In this document: piece after piece, positions 54,602 through 64,000 of the stretch | Layout: each line of letters begins with the position of its first letter | Numbering within the stretch: the first letter of the stretch is position 1 | Assembly: GCA_902725215.1 (NCBI GenBank) | Contig: CACUVI010000012.1 | Location: 439,053-503,052, forward strand | DNA length: 64,000 nucleotides | From: Rhodospirillaceae bacterium LM-1 | Lineage (GTDB): Bacteria; Pseudomonadota; Alphaproteobacteria; Rhodospirillales; WMHbin7 | Reading direction: 5' to 3' | Notes under the pieces: generated by a model | Database searches by the model: none | Told to the model about the DNA's origin: nothing | Seen by the model: only the letters and a program-made list of their open reading frames with translations | Position numbers and translations under genes: made by a program

Positions 54602-56770
54602 CTACAGGCAGACGACGCGGTTACGTCCGGCCTCTTTGGCCTGATAGAGGGCGCGGTCGGCACGCCCGATCAGTTGATCGGTCGTCTCGCCGGGAAGGCT
54701 GGCGGCGACCCCGAAGCTGGCGGTCTGTTTGGGTTCGTCGCCAACGGCGAGCCTGGGTAGTTCCGCGCGCAGAATTTCGGCTAGGCGCATGGCTCCTTCT
54801 AGCGTGGTCGAGGGGCAGATGATCAGAAACTCCTCGCCGCCCCAGCGGCCAACCAGATCGCTTTCCCGCGTGTGACGCCTGAGCAGATCTGCCGCTTTCC
54901 TCAGAACAACGTCGCCCGTTTGATGGCCGTGCGTGTCGTTGACCGCCTTGAAATGGTCGATATCGAGCAGGATAACGGAAAAGACCGTTCCATAACGCTG
55001 GTAGCGCTTCACTTCTTCGCCCAGCGTCTCGTTGATCATATGCCGGTTGAAAAGACCCGTCAGGGAATCGGTGCGGGCCAGTCGGTCCAGCGCTTGGTTC
55101 TTTTCGTCCAGGCTGCGGTTGGCAGCCTCGACTTGGGAATGCGCCGCCCGCAGCTCGGCCGTGACGCGCATCCCCTTGCGGAAATGATAAAGAACGAACA
55201 GACCGACCACGAACACCCCGGCCAGAAGCTGCCACAGATAGCTGTAATCGACGCGATCGACATAGGCGACGGCCAGCCAGCGCTTATAGACCGTCTGCAC
55301 AGCCTCTCTGTCGATAGAGGTCACGGCATGGTCGAGAATTTCCGCCAGTTTGGCGTCGGACGGGTGAACGCCAATGGCGTAGGGGGCGCTAAGACCGATG
55401 CCGCCGGAAATCTTGACGCTCTTGACGGCCTCGCTTTGCATGGTGCGGCTGATGAGGGGAAGAATGTCTACGAAGCCGAACAGACGGCCCTTATCGACAT
55501 CCTTCAATCCCGCCGACACGCTGTCCATTTCCACCAGTTCAAGATTGGGAAAGGAAGCGCGCAGGATGGACATGGCGGCCGAATCGCGCACCACGCCAAC
55601 CTTGTTGCCCAGAACCTGCTTGATGTCGGAAATGTAAATCTGATCGTGCCGGGTCGCGATGACCAGTTCGGGTGACAACCAGGGCGAGGTGAATTTCAGG
55701 CTGGAATCGGAGGTGGCCGGGCGGGACGCCATCGGCACAAGATCGCAACGCCGTTCGCCGATGAAGCCAAGGCTTTCCTCCCAACTGCGCGTCTGGATCA
55801 GTTGCATCGGAACGTCCATCCGCTCGGACATCATCTTGACGAATTCCGAAGAAACTCCCGTATGGGCGCCATCCAGGGTGATGGCTTCCAGGGGCAACAG
55901 ATCGGGATGGGCGCAATAGCGAAGCCGACCGATTTGCTGGAGATAGGTCATATCCCCGGCGGGCAGCGGCGCTGCTGTTTCGCTCGCCTCCTTCAGGCTC
56001 CATTTGCGGCTAAGTTCCTGCTCCTCGGCGGGCGAAATGGAATCCATGCCCTTTTGCAGGATGTTCCTGAGAATGTGGTTGTCGCTTCGCGTGGCGATCG
56101 AGAAGGTCGTGATGAAGCGGGGGTCGCTGACCTTGCCGCCGAACTTTAGCCCCGTCAGCTTTTCTTCCTGCAAAATGCGTCTGGCAACGCCGGGCGTGTC
56201 CATCGCCGCGTCGGCCCGCCCCTCGGCCACACCCTTAAATGACGCCGGGGCCGAATCGAAAGTGACGATCTTGATCTCGGGATAGTATTTGCGGATGAAT
56301 TCTTCGAAGAAGAAACCCTTCGGAAACGCCAAGCGCTTTCCGGCCATGTCGCCAAGATCAGCAATCCCGTTCTCCCGGTTGCGGACATACAGACCGACAT
56401 TGGTGATGTAATAGGGTTCCGTGAAGGCCAGATATTCGCGCCGGTCTTTTGTGTTGGCGATGTTGAGCATGATGTCGAGCGACCTGTTCTTCATCATGTC
56501 CAGGAACTCATCCCAGGTCGGGCCGCTGACATATTCGATCTTCAGGCCCAGCTTTTTCGCCAGGAGATTCATGTAGTCGATGGAGTAACCCTGCGGCTTG
56601 CCTGCTTGGTTAAAATTGTAGGGCAGCCAGTCAAGCTCGTTGTGCACGCGAAGCGGGGCTAGGCGTTCGCGCAGCCATGTCTGCTCTTGCGCCGTCAGGT
56701 TCAGCGGCACCTCGGCATGGCCCAAAGCGGGCAGCAGGATTAAGAGCAAGGCAAATAAAACGCGTCTCAT
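54602..56770 (-). CDS. Diguanylate cyclase with two periplasmic solute-binding domains
   Basis: A 722-residue inner-membrane protein. After a signal peptide, two SBP_bac_3-type domains follow: the first at about 25-260 (PYNFNQAGKPQGYSIDYM), the second at about 280-500 (LLPLEAITLDGAHTGVSSEF). A membrane helix near 512-530 (LLAGVFVVGLFVLYHF) and a coiled-coil linker lead to a GGDEF domain with DSLTGLFNRHM, LDIDHFKAVNDTHGHQTGD and GRWGGEEF. The inhibitory site RESD is present. The arrangement suggests that binding of amino acids or similar solutes in the periplasm controls cyclic di-GMP synthesis. Confidence 0.92.
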   Translation of the reverse strand: MRRVLFALLLILLPALGHAEVPLNLTAQEQTWLRERLAPLRVHNELDWLPYNFNQAGKPQGYSIDYMNLLAKKLGLKIEYVSGPTWDEFLDMMKNRSLDIMLNIANTKDRREYLAFTEPYYITNVGLYVRNRENGIADLGDMAGKRLAFPKGFFFEEFIRKYYPEIKIVTFDSAPASFKGVAEGRADAAMDTPGVARRILQEEKLTGLKFGGKVSDPRFITTFSIATRSDNHILRNILQKGMDSISPAEEQELSRKWSLKEASETAAPLPAGDMTYLQQIGRLRYCAHPDLLPLEAITLDGAHTGVSSEFVKMMSERMDVPMQLIQTRSWEESLGFIGERRCDLVPMASRPATSDSSLKFTSPWLSPELVIATRHDQIYISDIKQVLGNKVGVVRDSAAMSILRASFPNLELVEMDSVSAGLKDVDKGRLFGFVDILPLISRTMQSEAVKSVKISGGIGLSAPYAIGVHPSDAKLAEILDHAVTSIDREAVQTVYKRWLAVAYVDRVDYSYLWQLLAGVFVVGLFVLYHFRKGMRVTAELRAAHSQVEAANRSLDEKNQALDRLARTDSLTGLFNRHMINETLGEEVKRYQRYGTVFSVILLDIDHFKAVNDTHGHQTGDVVLRKAADLLRRHTRESDLVGRWGGEEFLIICPSTTLEGAMRLAEILRAELPRLAVGDEPKQTASFGVAASLPGETTDQLIGRADRALYQAKEAGRNRVVCL

Positions 56771-56837
56771 GAAATCCCCACCAGAACAAACCTCTTAGAC
56801 GGACTTAAAAGAAATGGCATGAAATCGTCAAGACGGC

Positions 56838-56866
56838 CAAAAGAAAGGGGGGCAAAGCCCCCCTTT
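56838..56866 (-). terminator. Terminator after ahcY
   Basis: AAAGGGGGGC pairs with GCCCCCCTTT across a three-base loop; read on the minus strand it is followed by TTTCTTTTGG. It lies 26 bases beyond the ahcY stop. Confidence 0.85.
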
Positions 56867-56891
56867 CGAACATACGGATGTATTCGCGTTG

Positions 56892-58289
<1,398 letters not shown>

Positions 58290-58325
58290 GATGCGCATGT
58301 CTCCAGAAGGATAGATAAGGGGCGG

Positions 58326-58354
58326 TTTATAGCCCCTGGCAGGGCGGTCGGCAA
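58326..58354 (-). promoter_or_regulatory. Promoter of ahcY
   Basis: On the minus strand TTGCCG (58349-58354) and TATAAA (58326-58331) are spaced by 17 bases. The leader to the start codon is short, about 30 bases, with GGAG before the start. Confidence 0.65.
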
Positions 58355-58388
58355 CCTTGTATCTTCCAATCCTTAAGGAGGAAGGCGA

Positions 58389-58919
58389 ATGCGGAGGGCT
58401 GCTTTGGGACTATTGAGCTTTCTCAGTGCGTTAGGGCTATCGGCCTGCGGGGACGGGCCGGTGACGCAGCAAAGCTACATGCGACCTTCGGGCACCTGGA
58501 GCGAATTCGTCTATGCCGGGGCCGAAGGGCCGATCTTGCTGGAAATCCGGGGCGAACCCTTCAAGGACGGCCAGGCCCAATTGGACCGGCTGGTGCTGGC
58601 GACCCTGGCGGACGCCTTTCCGGAACGCCCCACCGGCTTCACCCTGGACCCTGCCCAGGCTTCGCACCCCAACTTCAGGCTGACCCTGATGTTCGATCCG
58701 CCCAAGATGGCGCGGGCGTCCAATCTCTGCGCGGGCGAAGCTTTGGCGCAAGCGCCCAACGAAGCGGGCAAGGTGAATGTCCTGATGGGCTTTTGCTCGA
58801 AGGGCGAGATGCTGAGCGAATCCTGGGGCTGGGTGAAGAAGGTGGAGGGGCCAACCGATCCGCGTCTGGGCAGGCTGATCCATTTCGCGGCGCGCCACCT
58901 TTTCCAAGCGCCTAAGTAA
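58389..58919 (+). CDS. Hypothetical lipoprotein
   Basis: A 176-residue protein with a lipoprotein signal peptide ([13 protein letters not shown], Cys20). The mature part has two further cysteines (SNLCAGEAL and MGFCSKG) that could form a disulphide, and shows no family motif I know. AAGGAGGAAG precedes the ATG at good spacing. It is directly followed by the TSUP transporter gene with no gap, so the two are probably co-transcribed and could share a function. Confidence 0.8.
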   Translation: MRRAALGLLSFLSALGLSACGDGPVTQQSYMRPSGTWSEFVYAGAEGPILLEIRGEPFKDGQAQLDRLVLATLADAFPERPTGFTLDPAQASHPNFRLTLMFDPPKMARASNLCAGEALAQAPNEAGKVNVLMGFCSKGEMLSESWGWVKKVEGPTDPRLGRLIHFAARHLFQAPK

Positions 58920-59678
58920 TTGATTCAGGAAACGCTTCTTCTTTTGTGTCTTGCCGCCTTTGCGGCCGGGTTCATCGACAGCATTGCGGGCGGGGGCGGG
59001 CTGCTGCTGACCCCTTCGCTGCTGTTGGCGGGCGTTCCGCCCCATGTGGCGCTGGGCACCAACAAATTCGCGTCAACCCTGGGCACATCGACGGCGCTTT
59101 ACAATTTCGTACAGAGTAAAATGGTGCTGTGGAAGGTTGCCGCCTTCGGGATCGCCTTTTCCCTGGTGGGGTCATATGGCGGCACGATGGCGGTTCTGTC
59201 CTTTCCCGCCGAGCCGTTGGGCCGACTGATTCTGCTGGTTCTGCCCTTTGCCGGCATGGCGGCCTTGATGCCCAAGAAGGAACGGCATCACGCGACCGAG
59301 TTCTCGCAAATCGACCTGATGGTCAAGGCGCCGCTGATCTGTTTCGCCATCGGCTTCTATGACGGCTTTCTGGGGCCTGGAACCGGCAGTTTTCTGATTT
59401 TGGCTTTTCACGCCTTTTTGAAGATCGATTTGGTTCGGGCCTCGGCGACGGCCAAGATTTTCAATTTCTCCTCCAATTTGGCGGCTCTGGCGGTTTTCGC
59501 CGCCGATGGCAAGGTGGATTACTGGCTGGGCCTGCCCCTGGCGGCCGCCAATATCGCGGGCAACTGGCTGGGCAGCCATCTGGCCATCCGCAAGGGAGCC
59601 GGGCTGGTCCGGTGGTTGCTGATCGCGAGCCTGTCCATTCTGTTCCTGTCGCTGGCCTGGAAATTCTTTCTCGCTTGA
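58920..59678 (+). CDS. TSUP family membrane transporter (TauE/SafE)
   Basis: A 252-residue inner-membrane protein with about eight helices. GFIDSIAGGGGLLLTPSLLLAGVPPHVALGTNK is the first TSUP repeat and GFYDGFLGPGTGSFL the second, which marks the sulphite/sulphonate exporter family; the substrate may be another organic anion. It starts with TTG immediately after the stop of the lipoprotein gene; no ATG or GTG fits the first helix. Confidence 0.9.
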   Translation: MIQETLLLLCLAAFAAGFIDSIAGGGGLLLTPSLLLAGVPPHVALGTNKFASTLGTSTALYNFVQSKMVLWKVAAFGIAFSLVGSYGGTMAVLSFPAEPLGRLILLVLPFAGMAALMPKKERHHATEFSQIDLMVKAPLICFAIGFYDGFLGPGTGSFLILAFHAFLKIDLVRASATAKIFNFSSNLAALAVFAADGKVDYWLGLPLAAANIAGNWLGSHLAIRKGAGLVRWLLIASLSILFLSLAWKFFLA

Positions 59679-59882
59679 ACGGGCTGGGGCGCGTTGCGAT
59701 TTGCCGCAGCCCCCGGCAAATTGGTCGAACTTCAACGGACGGCGTCACATTTTCGCGGGCTTTCACCATCAAGCTCTGGACAACGGCCACAAAACCGTTT
59801 CATCTTATGCAAAACAAGAATCGAAGGGCGGCGGGGTGCGCCTGGTGGTACTCTGGCGCCATCACTCTCAAGGGGTTTTCTC

Positions 59883-60335
59883 GTGCGTGATTCTTACCTA
59901 ACTGTCGTGCGCCTGATCGAACGGCTGCACCGGCACTTTCTGGACGTGCTCCGTATCGAGCTGCGCCGGTTGGGCATTGACGACATCAACGCCGTTCAGG
60001 CGCTGCTGCTTTCCAATATCGGCGACGAGGAAGTGGTGATCCGCGATCTTAAGGACCGCGGCTATTATCACGGCTCGAACGTGTCCTACAACATCAAGAA
60101 ACTAACCGAGTGCGAGTATCTGGCCCAGGAGCGCAGCTCCAAGGATCGTCGGTCGGTCATCTTGCGTCTGACCGAAAAGGGCATGAATTTGTGCAACGCC
60201 ATCCGCCAATTGCAGACCGAAATGGCGGGCAAGCTTGGCGAGAAGTCGGACTCCGAAAAGGAATTCGCCGAGGCCAGCAAGGCGCTTTTGCGCCTTGAGC
60301 GCACTTGGACCGATTTCATCCGCTACGGCGATTAA
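59883..60335 (+). CDS. MarR family regulator, LdtR-like
   Basis: A 150-residue winged-helix DNA-binding protein. The MarR core shows VQALLLSNIGDEEVVIRDLKDRGYYHGSNVSYNIKKLTE with the recognition helix, and RSSKDRRSVILRLTEKG forms the wing. It resembles LdtR regulators of alphaproteobacteria, which control L,D-transpeptidase genes, though that is inferred from its pattern only. The GTG at 59883 has AAGGGG seven bases upstream. The frame is open further upstream without ribosome site. Confidence 0.87.
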   Translation: MRDSYLTVVRLIERLHRHFLDVLRIELRRLGIDDINAVQALLLSNIGDEEVVIRDLKDRGYYHGSNVSYNIKKLTECEYLAQERSSKDRRSVILRLTEKGMNLCNAIRQLQTEMAGKLGEKSDSEKEFAEASKALLRLERTWTDFIRYGD

Positions 60336-60340
60336 AGCGA

Positions 60341-62377
60341 CTATTTCTTGATTTTTGTCGGGGGAACGGGCTTGCCGCCCGGTTTGCTCTGCTGTTTTGC
60401 TGGGGCGTCGGGCGCGCTCCAGCGCTGGCCGTTGATGTCGATGGCTCCGTCGGCGCCGAAGGTGACCTCGAACAATTCCCGTCCCTGCTCGTCCTTTTTG
60501 GGGGGCGAGGTGCGCCTTAGCCCATCCAGCATGACGGCGGCGAAGCTGGAGCCGTCGTCCAGCGTTTTGATCAGCCCGTCCAATCCCTGGCCGGTGATGC
60601 TAAGGACGCCCGAGAAGGGAAGTGTTTGGCCGCGTTCCGGCGAGAACAAACCCTTGGCCTCAATCCCCCAATCTTGGCCTGTGGCGGAAATCTCCTCGAT
60701 CTTGATTTCGCTTTTGGCATCGATCAGGGCGTCGGCAAAGGTCGCCATGATGTCGAAAAGAGCGTCGTTCATCATCTGACCGGCATTGGCCTGACGGCGC
60801 TCTCCTTGCATAAGCATGGCCGCAACCTGATGGCTTAAATCGCGCAGCGGCAGCTTTTCCCAAGACAATTTGGCGACCACGCGGTCGGGCAGGGCGTTGG
60901 CGGGTAGAAGCGACGAAACATTGTCGGCTTGGCGGCCGCTGATATTCGTGGCCTCGAAGCTGGCGCTCAGGCGGCTGGTCGCTTGATCCAGCCCCAGGGC
61001 GCCCAGCGCCACTTCCAGCGAGCCGATGGCAATGTCTTGTCGCACGGTCTTGCCGCCCAAGAGCTTGATGCCGGTCATTTTCATCTTGCCGGTCATGCCC
61101 GCGAGCAGCGAGGCGGAATCGCTTGAAAGCGCTATGCCCGACCGATAGGCGTTCACGTCCAGGCTTTCCAGGGTTGAACTGGCGTCCAGCAGGTCAAAGG
61201 AGACGCTGGGTTGCCCAGCGCTTTTCAACTCGACGTTCTGAAGACGCAGTCTCTGGGTCAGGTTGGTGCCTTTGCCCTCGCTTCCCGGCTGGGTTTCCAA
61301 CAGCGACAGGACCGATTCCACATGACCATCACCTTCGGGAGAGATCAGCTTGATGGCGTTCAGCATGACATGATGGCGCAGCCATTGATGCTGGGCTGGC
61401 GACCATAGGGCCGTGACCGATTGGCGGCCGATTTCAAGCCGCCCCGTTTCGCGACCGGCATGGTTGACATGGCGCCACAGGCTGGGCAGCGAAATCCGTA
61501 TGTCGTGATTTCCGTCGCCGGATTTGGCGACCGTCATGCGAATGCTGGCCGCTTTCCAAGCGGCCCCTTCGCTGGCGCTGCCGGTTTCCGGCTTGGGCAG
61601 GACGAGGGTCCAGGAATTCTGGCCTTGCTTGGCGATAAATGGCTTGCCGCCCAGTCTGAGGTCGGGACCCAGGGGCAAGGGGGCGCCGATCGTGTGGATC
61701 ATCGTCTCGACTTCGGCCAGGATGGCGGCCGATTCGGCGTCGGCTGGCGCTTCTCCAACCATTTGGCGGGCCGAGGCTAGACCCCGGCGCTCTAGTTCCG
61801 CCAGTTGCGTTTCCGCTTCCGGCTCGCCCATCAGGGCGGCTTCGGCGATCAGGCCAACCCCCTTGTTGAAGCTGACTTTGCCGCCCTTGCCCTCAAGGGC
61901 CAATTTTCCCAGCCGCGCCTTGGCGCCGGCATGCCCCGACAGGCTGGCTCGTTGATACCATTTCACGGCGTCGGAAAAACTCTGCGGCACGCCGCGTCCG
62001 CTTTCGTGCATCTGGCCCAGCCTATATTGGGATTCCGTGTCGCCGCCCTGGGCCGCCTTGCTGTAATGCGCCCAAGCCAGGGCATCGTTTTGCACGGTGC
62101 CGCGTCCATTCTCGTGCATCTCGCCCAGCAGGCGTTCTGCCTCGCGGTTTCCCTGTCCGGCAAGCTGGTTGGCCAGTTGCGCCGCCTGTTCATATTCGCC
62201 CTTGGCGTAGAACTCCAGGGCGTCGGGCATGCTGGACAGTGCCGCTGAAGTGGTCAGCAGCAGCAGGGCAAGGGACAGAACAAGACGGGGCGGGGCGTTC
62301 AACGGCGGGTTTCCAAATTGGTTTCGCGCATTCTGGAAGAAAGACGGCCGCTTGGGAAGGGGGGCGCTTGCAGGCAT
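60341..62377 (-). CDS. Exported Sel1-repeat protein with large C-terminal domain
   Basis: A protein of up to 678 residues. A hydrophobic signal segment lies near residues 30-48 (LVLSLALLLLTTSAALS). Three Sel1-type repeats follow at about 55-185 (AERLLGEMHENGRGTVQNDALAW, YRLGQMHESGRGVPQSFSDAV). The C-terminal 450 residues are beta-rich and end with a Lys tail; they recall DUF945-like domains but without a firm motif. The long N-terminus before the signal suggests the true start is later, possibly a TTG near 62302. It is convergent with the MarR gene, five bases apart. Confidence 0.72.
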   Translation of the reverse strand: MPASAPLPKRPSFFQNARNQFGNPPLNAPPRLVLSLALLLLTTSAALSSMPDALEFYAKGEYEQAAQLANQLAGQGNREAERLLGEMHENGRGTVQNDALAWAHYSKAAQGGDTESQYRLGQMHESGRGVPQSFSDAVKWYQRASLSGHAGAKARLGKLALEGKGGKVSFNKGVGLIAEAALMGEPEAETQLAELERRGLASARQMVGEAPADAESAAILAEVETMIHTIGAPLPLGPDLRLGGKPFIAKQGQNSWTLVLPKPETGSASEGAAWKAASIRMTVAKSGDGNHDIRISLPSLWRHVNHAGRETGRLEIGRQSVTALWSPAQHQWLRHHVMLNAIKLISPEGDGHVESVLSLLETQPGSEGKGTNLTQRLRLQNVELKSAGQPSVSFDLLDASSTLESLDVNAYRSGIALSSDSASLLAGMTGKMKMTGIKLLGGKTVRQDIAIGSLEVALGALGLDQATSRLSASFEATNISGRQADNVSSLLPANALPDRVVAKLSWEKLPLRDLSHQVAAMLMQGERRQANAGQMMNDALFDIMATFADALIDAKSEIKIEEISATGQDWGIEAKGLFSPERGQTLPFSGVLSITGQGLDGLIKTLDDGSSFAAVMLDGLRRTSPPKKDEQGRELFEVTFGADGAIDINGQRWSAPDAPAKQQSKPGGKPVPPTKIKK

Positions 62378-62427
62378 CCGGGCTGTGGGCTAACAATAGG
62401 CAGCTTAGACTGCCAAAGGTGGCCCCC

Positions 62428-63354
62428 ATGGGGGATGGCGATATTCTCCGCAATGACCGCTTTTCGCCTGCTCCCAAGGTTCTGGTGGCGGATCGGGACC
62501 CGTTGTTCGCCCGGATCGTCGGCTCGCGCCTTGAAAAGCTGGGCTATTCGGTCCATGGCGAGGATTCGGGGGCGGCGGCGCTGGAGTGGTTCCGCGTCGA
62601 GGATGTGCGCATCGTCATCTTGGATTTCGACATCCTCGACATGGGCGGGCTGGAACTGGTGCGCGCCATTCGCGCCATCCAGCGTCCGCATTACACCTAT
62701 ATCCTGTTTTACAGTTCGCGCACCGATAAGGAAGCTCTGACCGAGGCCTTGGCCGCCGGCGCCGACGATTTCATGAACAAGCCCTTCAACGGGTTGGAAC
62801 TGCGCTTGCGTTTGGATTTGGCGCGCCGTCTGCTGGACATGGACGACGAGCTTTATCATGGCGGCGGCACCGACAAGGCGACGGGCGTCATCAATCGCCG
62901 GGCGCTTGAACAGATTCTGCCCAAGATATTGGCGCTGTCCAAACGGGCGGATTTCGCGGGGACCATGCTGTTCGTGCGCCTTCAGAATCTGAAAGAGGTT
63001 TTTCAGCGCCACGGTTATGAAACGGCGCATCGGCTGATGGTGGAAACCGCCAATCTGCTGACGAAATGCCATCGCGGCAGCGATCTGATGGCCAAGAGCG
63101 CCGAGGACGAATTCTGCATCCTTTTGAACACGACGACCGAAGAGATGTGTATTCATCTGGTCGAACGCCTGCTGGATCAGGCCGCCCGCATCGAAATCGA
63201 TCTGCCGGTCCGAGATGGCGAGCCGGTGCAACGTTTGTCGCCGCGACTCAGTTTCGAAAGCCTAGCCTTCCCGCCCCAGGACGATGCGGATGCCGCCTAT
63301 ATCCTGGATCATGCCCCGCGCACGCCGCTGGTTTGTCCGGCCAAGGTGGCGTAG
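62428..63354 (+). CDS. Response regulator with degenerate GGDEF domain that keeps the inhibitory site
   Basis: A 308-residue soluble protein. The receiver domain (about 15-140) has Asp66 in IVILDFDILDMGG as phospho-acceptor and Lys118 in NKPF. The C-terminal GGDEF-like domain (from about 148) begins DKATGVINRRALEQ but lacks the metal-binding DxDxFK region, and its signature is AEDEF at residues 225-229. RGSD at 216-219 is exactly five residues before it, the position of the cyclic di-GMP inhibitory site. It therefore probably binds, but does not make, cyclic di-GMP. The ATG at 62428 removes an unlikely 63-residue extension. Confidence 0.82.
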   Translation: MGDGDILRNDRFSPAPKVLVADRDPLFARIVGSRLEKLGYSVHGEDSGAAALEWFRVEDVRIVILDFDILDMGGLELVRAIRAIQRPHYTYILFYSSRTDKEALTEALAAGADDFMNKPFNGLELRLRLDLARRLLDMDDELYHGGGTDKATGVINRRALEQILPKILALSKRADFAGTMLFVRLQNLKEVFQRHGYETAHRLMVETANLLTKCHRGSDLMAKSAEDEFCILLNTTTEEMCIHLVERLLDQAARIEIDLPVRDGEPVQRLSPRLSFESLAFPPQDDADAAYILDHAPRTPLVCPAKVA

Positions 63355-63486
63355 AAGGACAGCTCGGGCTGGCTATTTCCATAAAATTTTACTGAAATCT
63401 TCGTCAAGTTTTCGAAATAAAACACGATGAATTTCCATCAATAAAAAATATTCGACAAGTATTCGCGCCAGTGCCATCGTTGGGCC

Positions 63487-63855
63487 ATGGAAACAAAACG
63501 CCCCCTTCTTCTGATGGTTCTTGCGGTGATCGCCGCCTTGCAAAGCGCCCCGGCTTTTGCCGTCGGCTCCTTACAGCGCGACCAGGGATATCTGTCGGAT
63601 GTGGACAAGGCTGCCATCGAAAACATGCAAGACCTGATGGGCGATCGCCCGGACGCCCAATACGCCATCGGCAAGATTTATCTGCGCGGTGGGTTGGAGC
63701 GCGAGGCGCGCACCTGGATCAACAAAAGTGCCGCCGCCGGTTATCCGCAGGCCAAGATGTGGGTGGCCGAGCAGAAGATGAAGGCCGAATTCCGCAGCCG
63801 CAAAGGCGGCATGCTGGCCGCCAGCAGGCGCATGATGGCGACGAAGGGCGAGTAG
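63487..63855 (+). CDS. Secreted small protein with Sel1-like repeat
   Basis: A 122-residue protein with a clear signal peptide (PLLLMVLAVIAALQSAPAFA, cleavage near residue 25). One Sel1-like repeat is visible (AQYAIGKIYLRGGLEREARTWINKSAAAGYPQA), and the C-terminus is basic and rich in Met and Arg. Function is unknown. It lies 132 bases after the REC/GGDEF gene, in an AT-rich gap that should hold its promoter. Confidence 0.75.
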   Translation: METKRPLLLMVLAVIAALQSAPAFAVGSLQRDQGYLSDVDKAAIENMQDLMGDRPDAQYAIGKIYLRGGLEREARTWINKSAAAGYPQAKMWVAEQKMKAEFRSRKGGMLAASRRMMATKGE

Positions 63856-63919
63856 TCGTATCCCTTGCAGCCCCCTATTTTTTGGCTCTTCGACTTTTGA
63901 GGTGGAATCCCACCTAATT

Positions 63920-63978
63920 CCCTCGCCCGCTTGCGGGAGAGGGAGGGGCCCAGCCCGAAGGGCTGGGAGGGTGAGGGG
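63920..63978. repeat. Intergenic palindromic repeat of another family
   Basis: An element with GCCCGC/GCGGG and CAGCCC-GAAG-GGCTG arms, bounded by CCCTC and GGGTGAGGGG. Repeats of this build are scattered in many proteobacterial genomes and can form hairpins. It may act as a terminator for the secreted Sel1-like gene. Only one copy is in the window. Confidence 0.7.
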
Positions 63979-64000
63979 CATCCGGGACAATGCCCAGATT

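Noticed and set aside
58290..58388. SAH riboswitch ahead of ahcY
   Set aside because: The promoter leaves a leader of only about 30 bases, too short for the known aptamer.
63920..63978. CRISPR-like or tRNA-like element at the window end
   Set aside because: It is a single palindromic unit without spacers or tRNA fold and matches the form of a dispersed intergenic repeat.

Overview
The window is chromosomal DNA of an alphaproteobacterium, most likely a member of the Rhodospirillales. I infer this from gene content and order: divergent purD/xseA, a DUF1476 protein, a usg gene, an LdtR-like MarR regulator, and cvpA-purF next to radA. GC content is high, except for an AT-richer islet at about 14.5-15.5 kb. 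Coding density is high, with frequent 1-4 base overlaps (ATGA, TAATG, TGATG). There is no rRNA operon, CRISPR array, integrase or recognisable insertion sequence. One tRNA gene, tRNA-Gln(TTG), is present. Two copies of a palindromic intergenic repeat and one copy of another repeat occur.

Layout. 0-2.5 kb: purD fragment, xseA and an exported M23 peptidase. 2.5-10.3 kb: a glycosyltransferase block (two-domain CgeB/GT4 protein, SPINDLY-type TPR/GT41, an ABHD10-like hydrolase, GT4 and GT9). 10.4-14.5 kb: a membrane diguanylate cyclase, an NRDE protein, and a tight operon of DUF1476, YchJ-like, YkgJ-like and a second YchJ-like gene. 14.5-16.8 kb: AT-rich islet and purB. 16.9-19.9 kb: a Crp/Fnr regulator, an orphan Flp pilin with a long leader, prepilin peptidase and a GT87 protein. 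20-31 kb: housekeeping genes (rpsF-rpsR-rplI; dnaB-alr-mlaEF-radA-cvpA-purF-SDR) with one HD-GYP gene. 31-38.9 kb: a secreted orphan, a GH24/LysM muramidase, nifJ, hsp20, usg and tRNA-Gln. 39-48 kb: a PilJ-type diguanylate cyclase, a CNNM/CorC protein, der-bamB-TPR, a thioredoxin-like protein, an SLT protein, a second Crp/Fnr regulator and a 33-residue membrane ORF behind a CRP-like palindrome. 48-64 kb: SET protein, SemiSWEET, HD-GYP, glgP, rhodanese, a pseudo-receiver/PP2C protein, an SBP2-GGDEF protein, ahcY, a TSUP transporter, a MarR regulator, Sel1 proteins and a REC/degenerate-GGDEF protein.

How the genes fit together. Three GGDEF proteins that look intact, two HD-GYP phosphodiesterases and one degenerate GGDEF protein that keeps the RxxD inhibitory site point to heavy use of cyclic di-GMP. 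They sit near surface functions: the pilin, the glycosyltransferases and cell-wall lytic enzymes. nifJ, glgP and two Crp/Fnr regulators suggest a metabolism that copes with low oxygen and stores glycogen. The most novel-looking items are the YchJ-YkgJ-YchJ cysteine-cluster operon, the small membrane ORF behind a CRP-like palindrome, the degenerate GGDEF effector candidate, and the structured leader ahead of the pilin. All functions are inferred by reading translated sequence; no database search was run.
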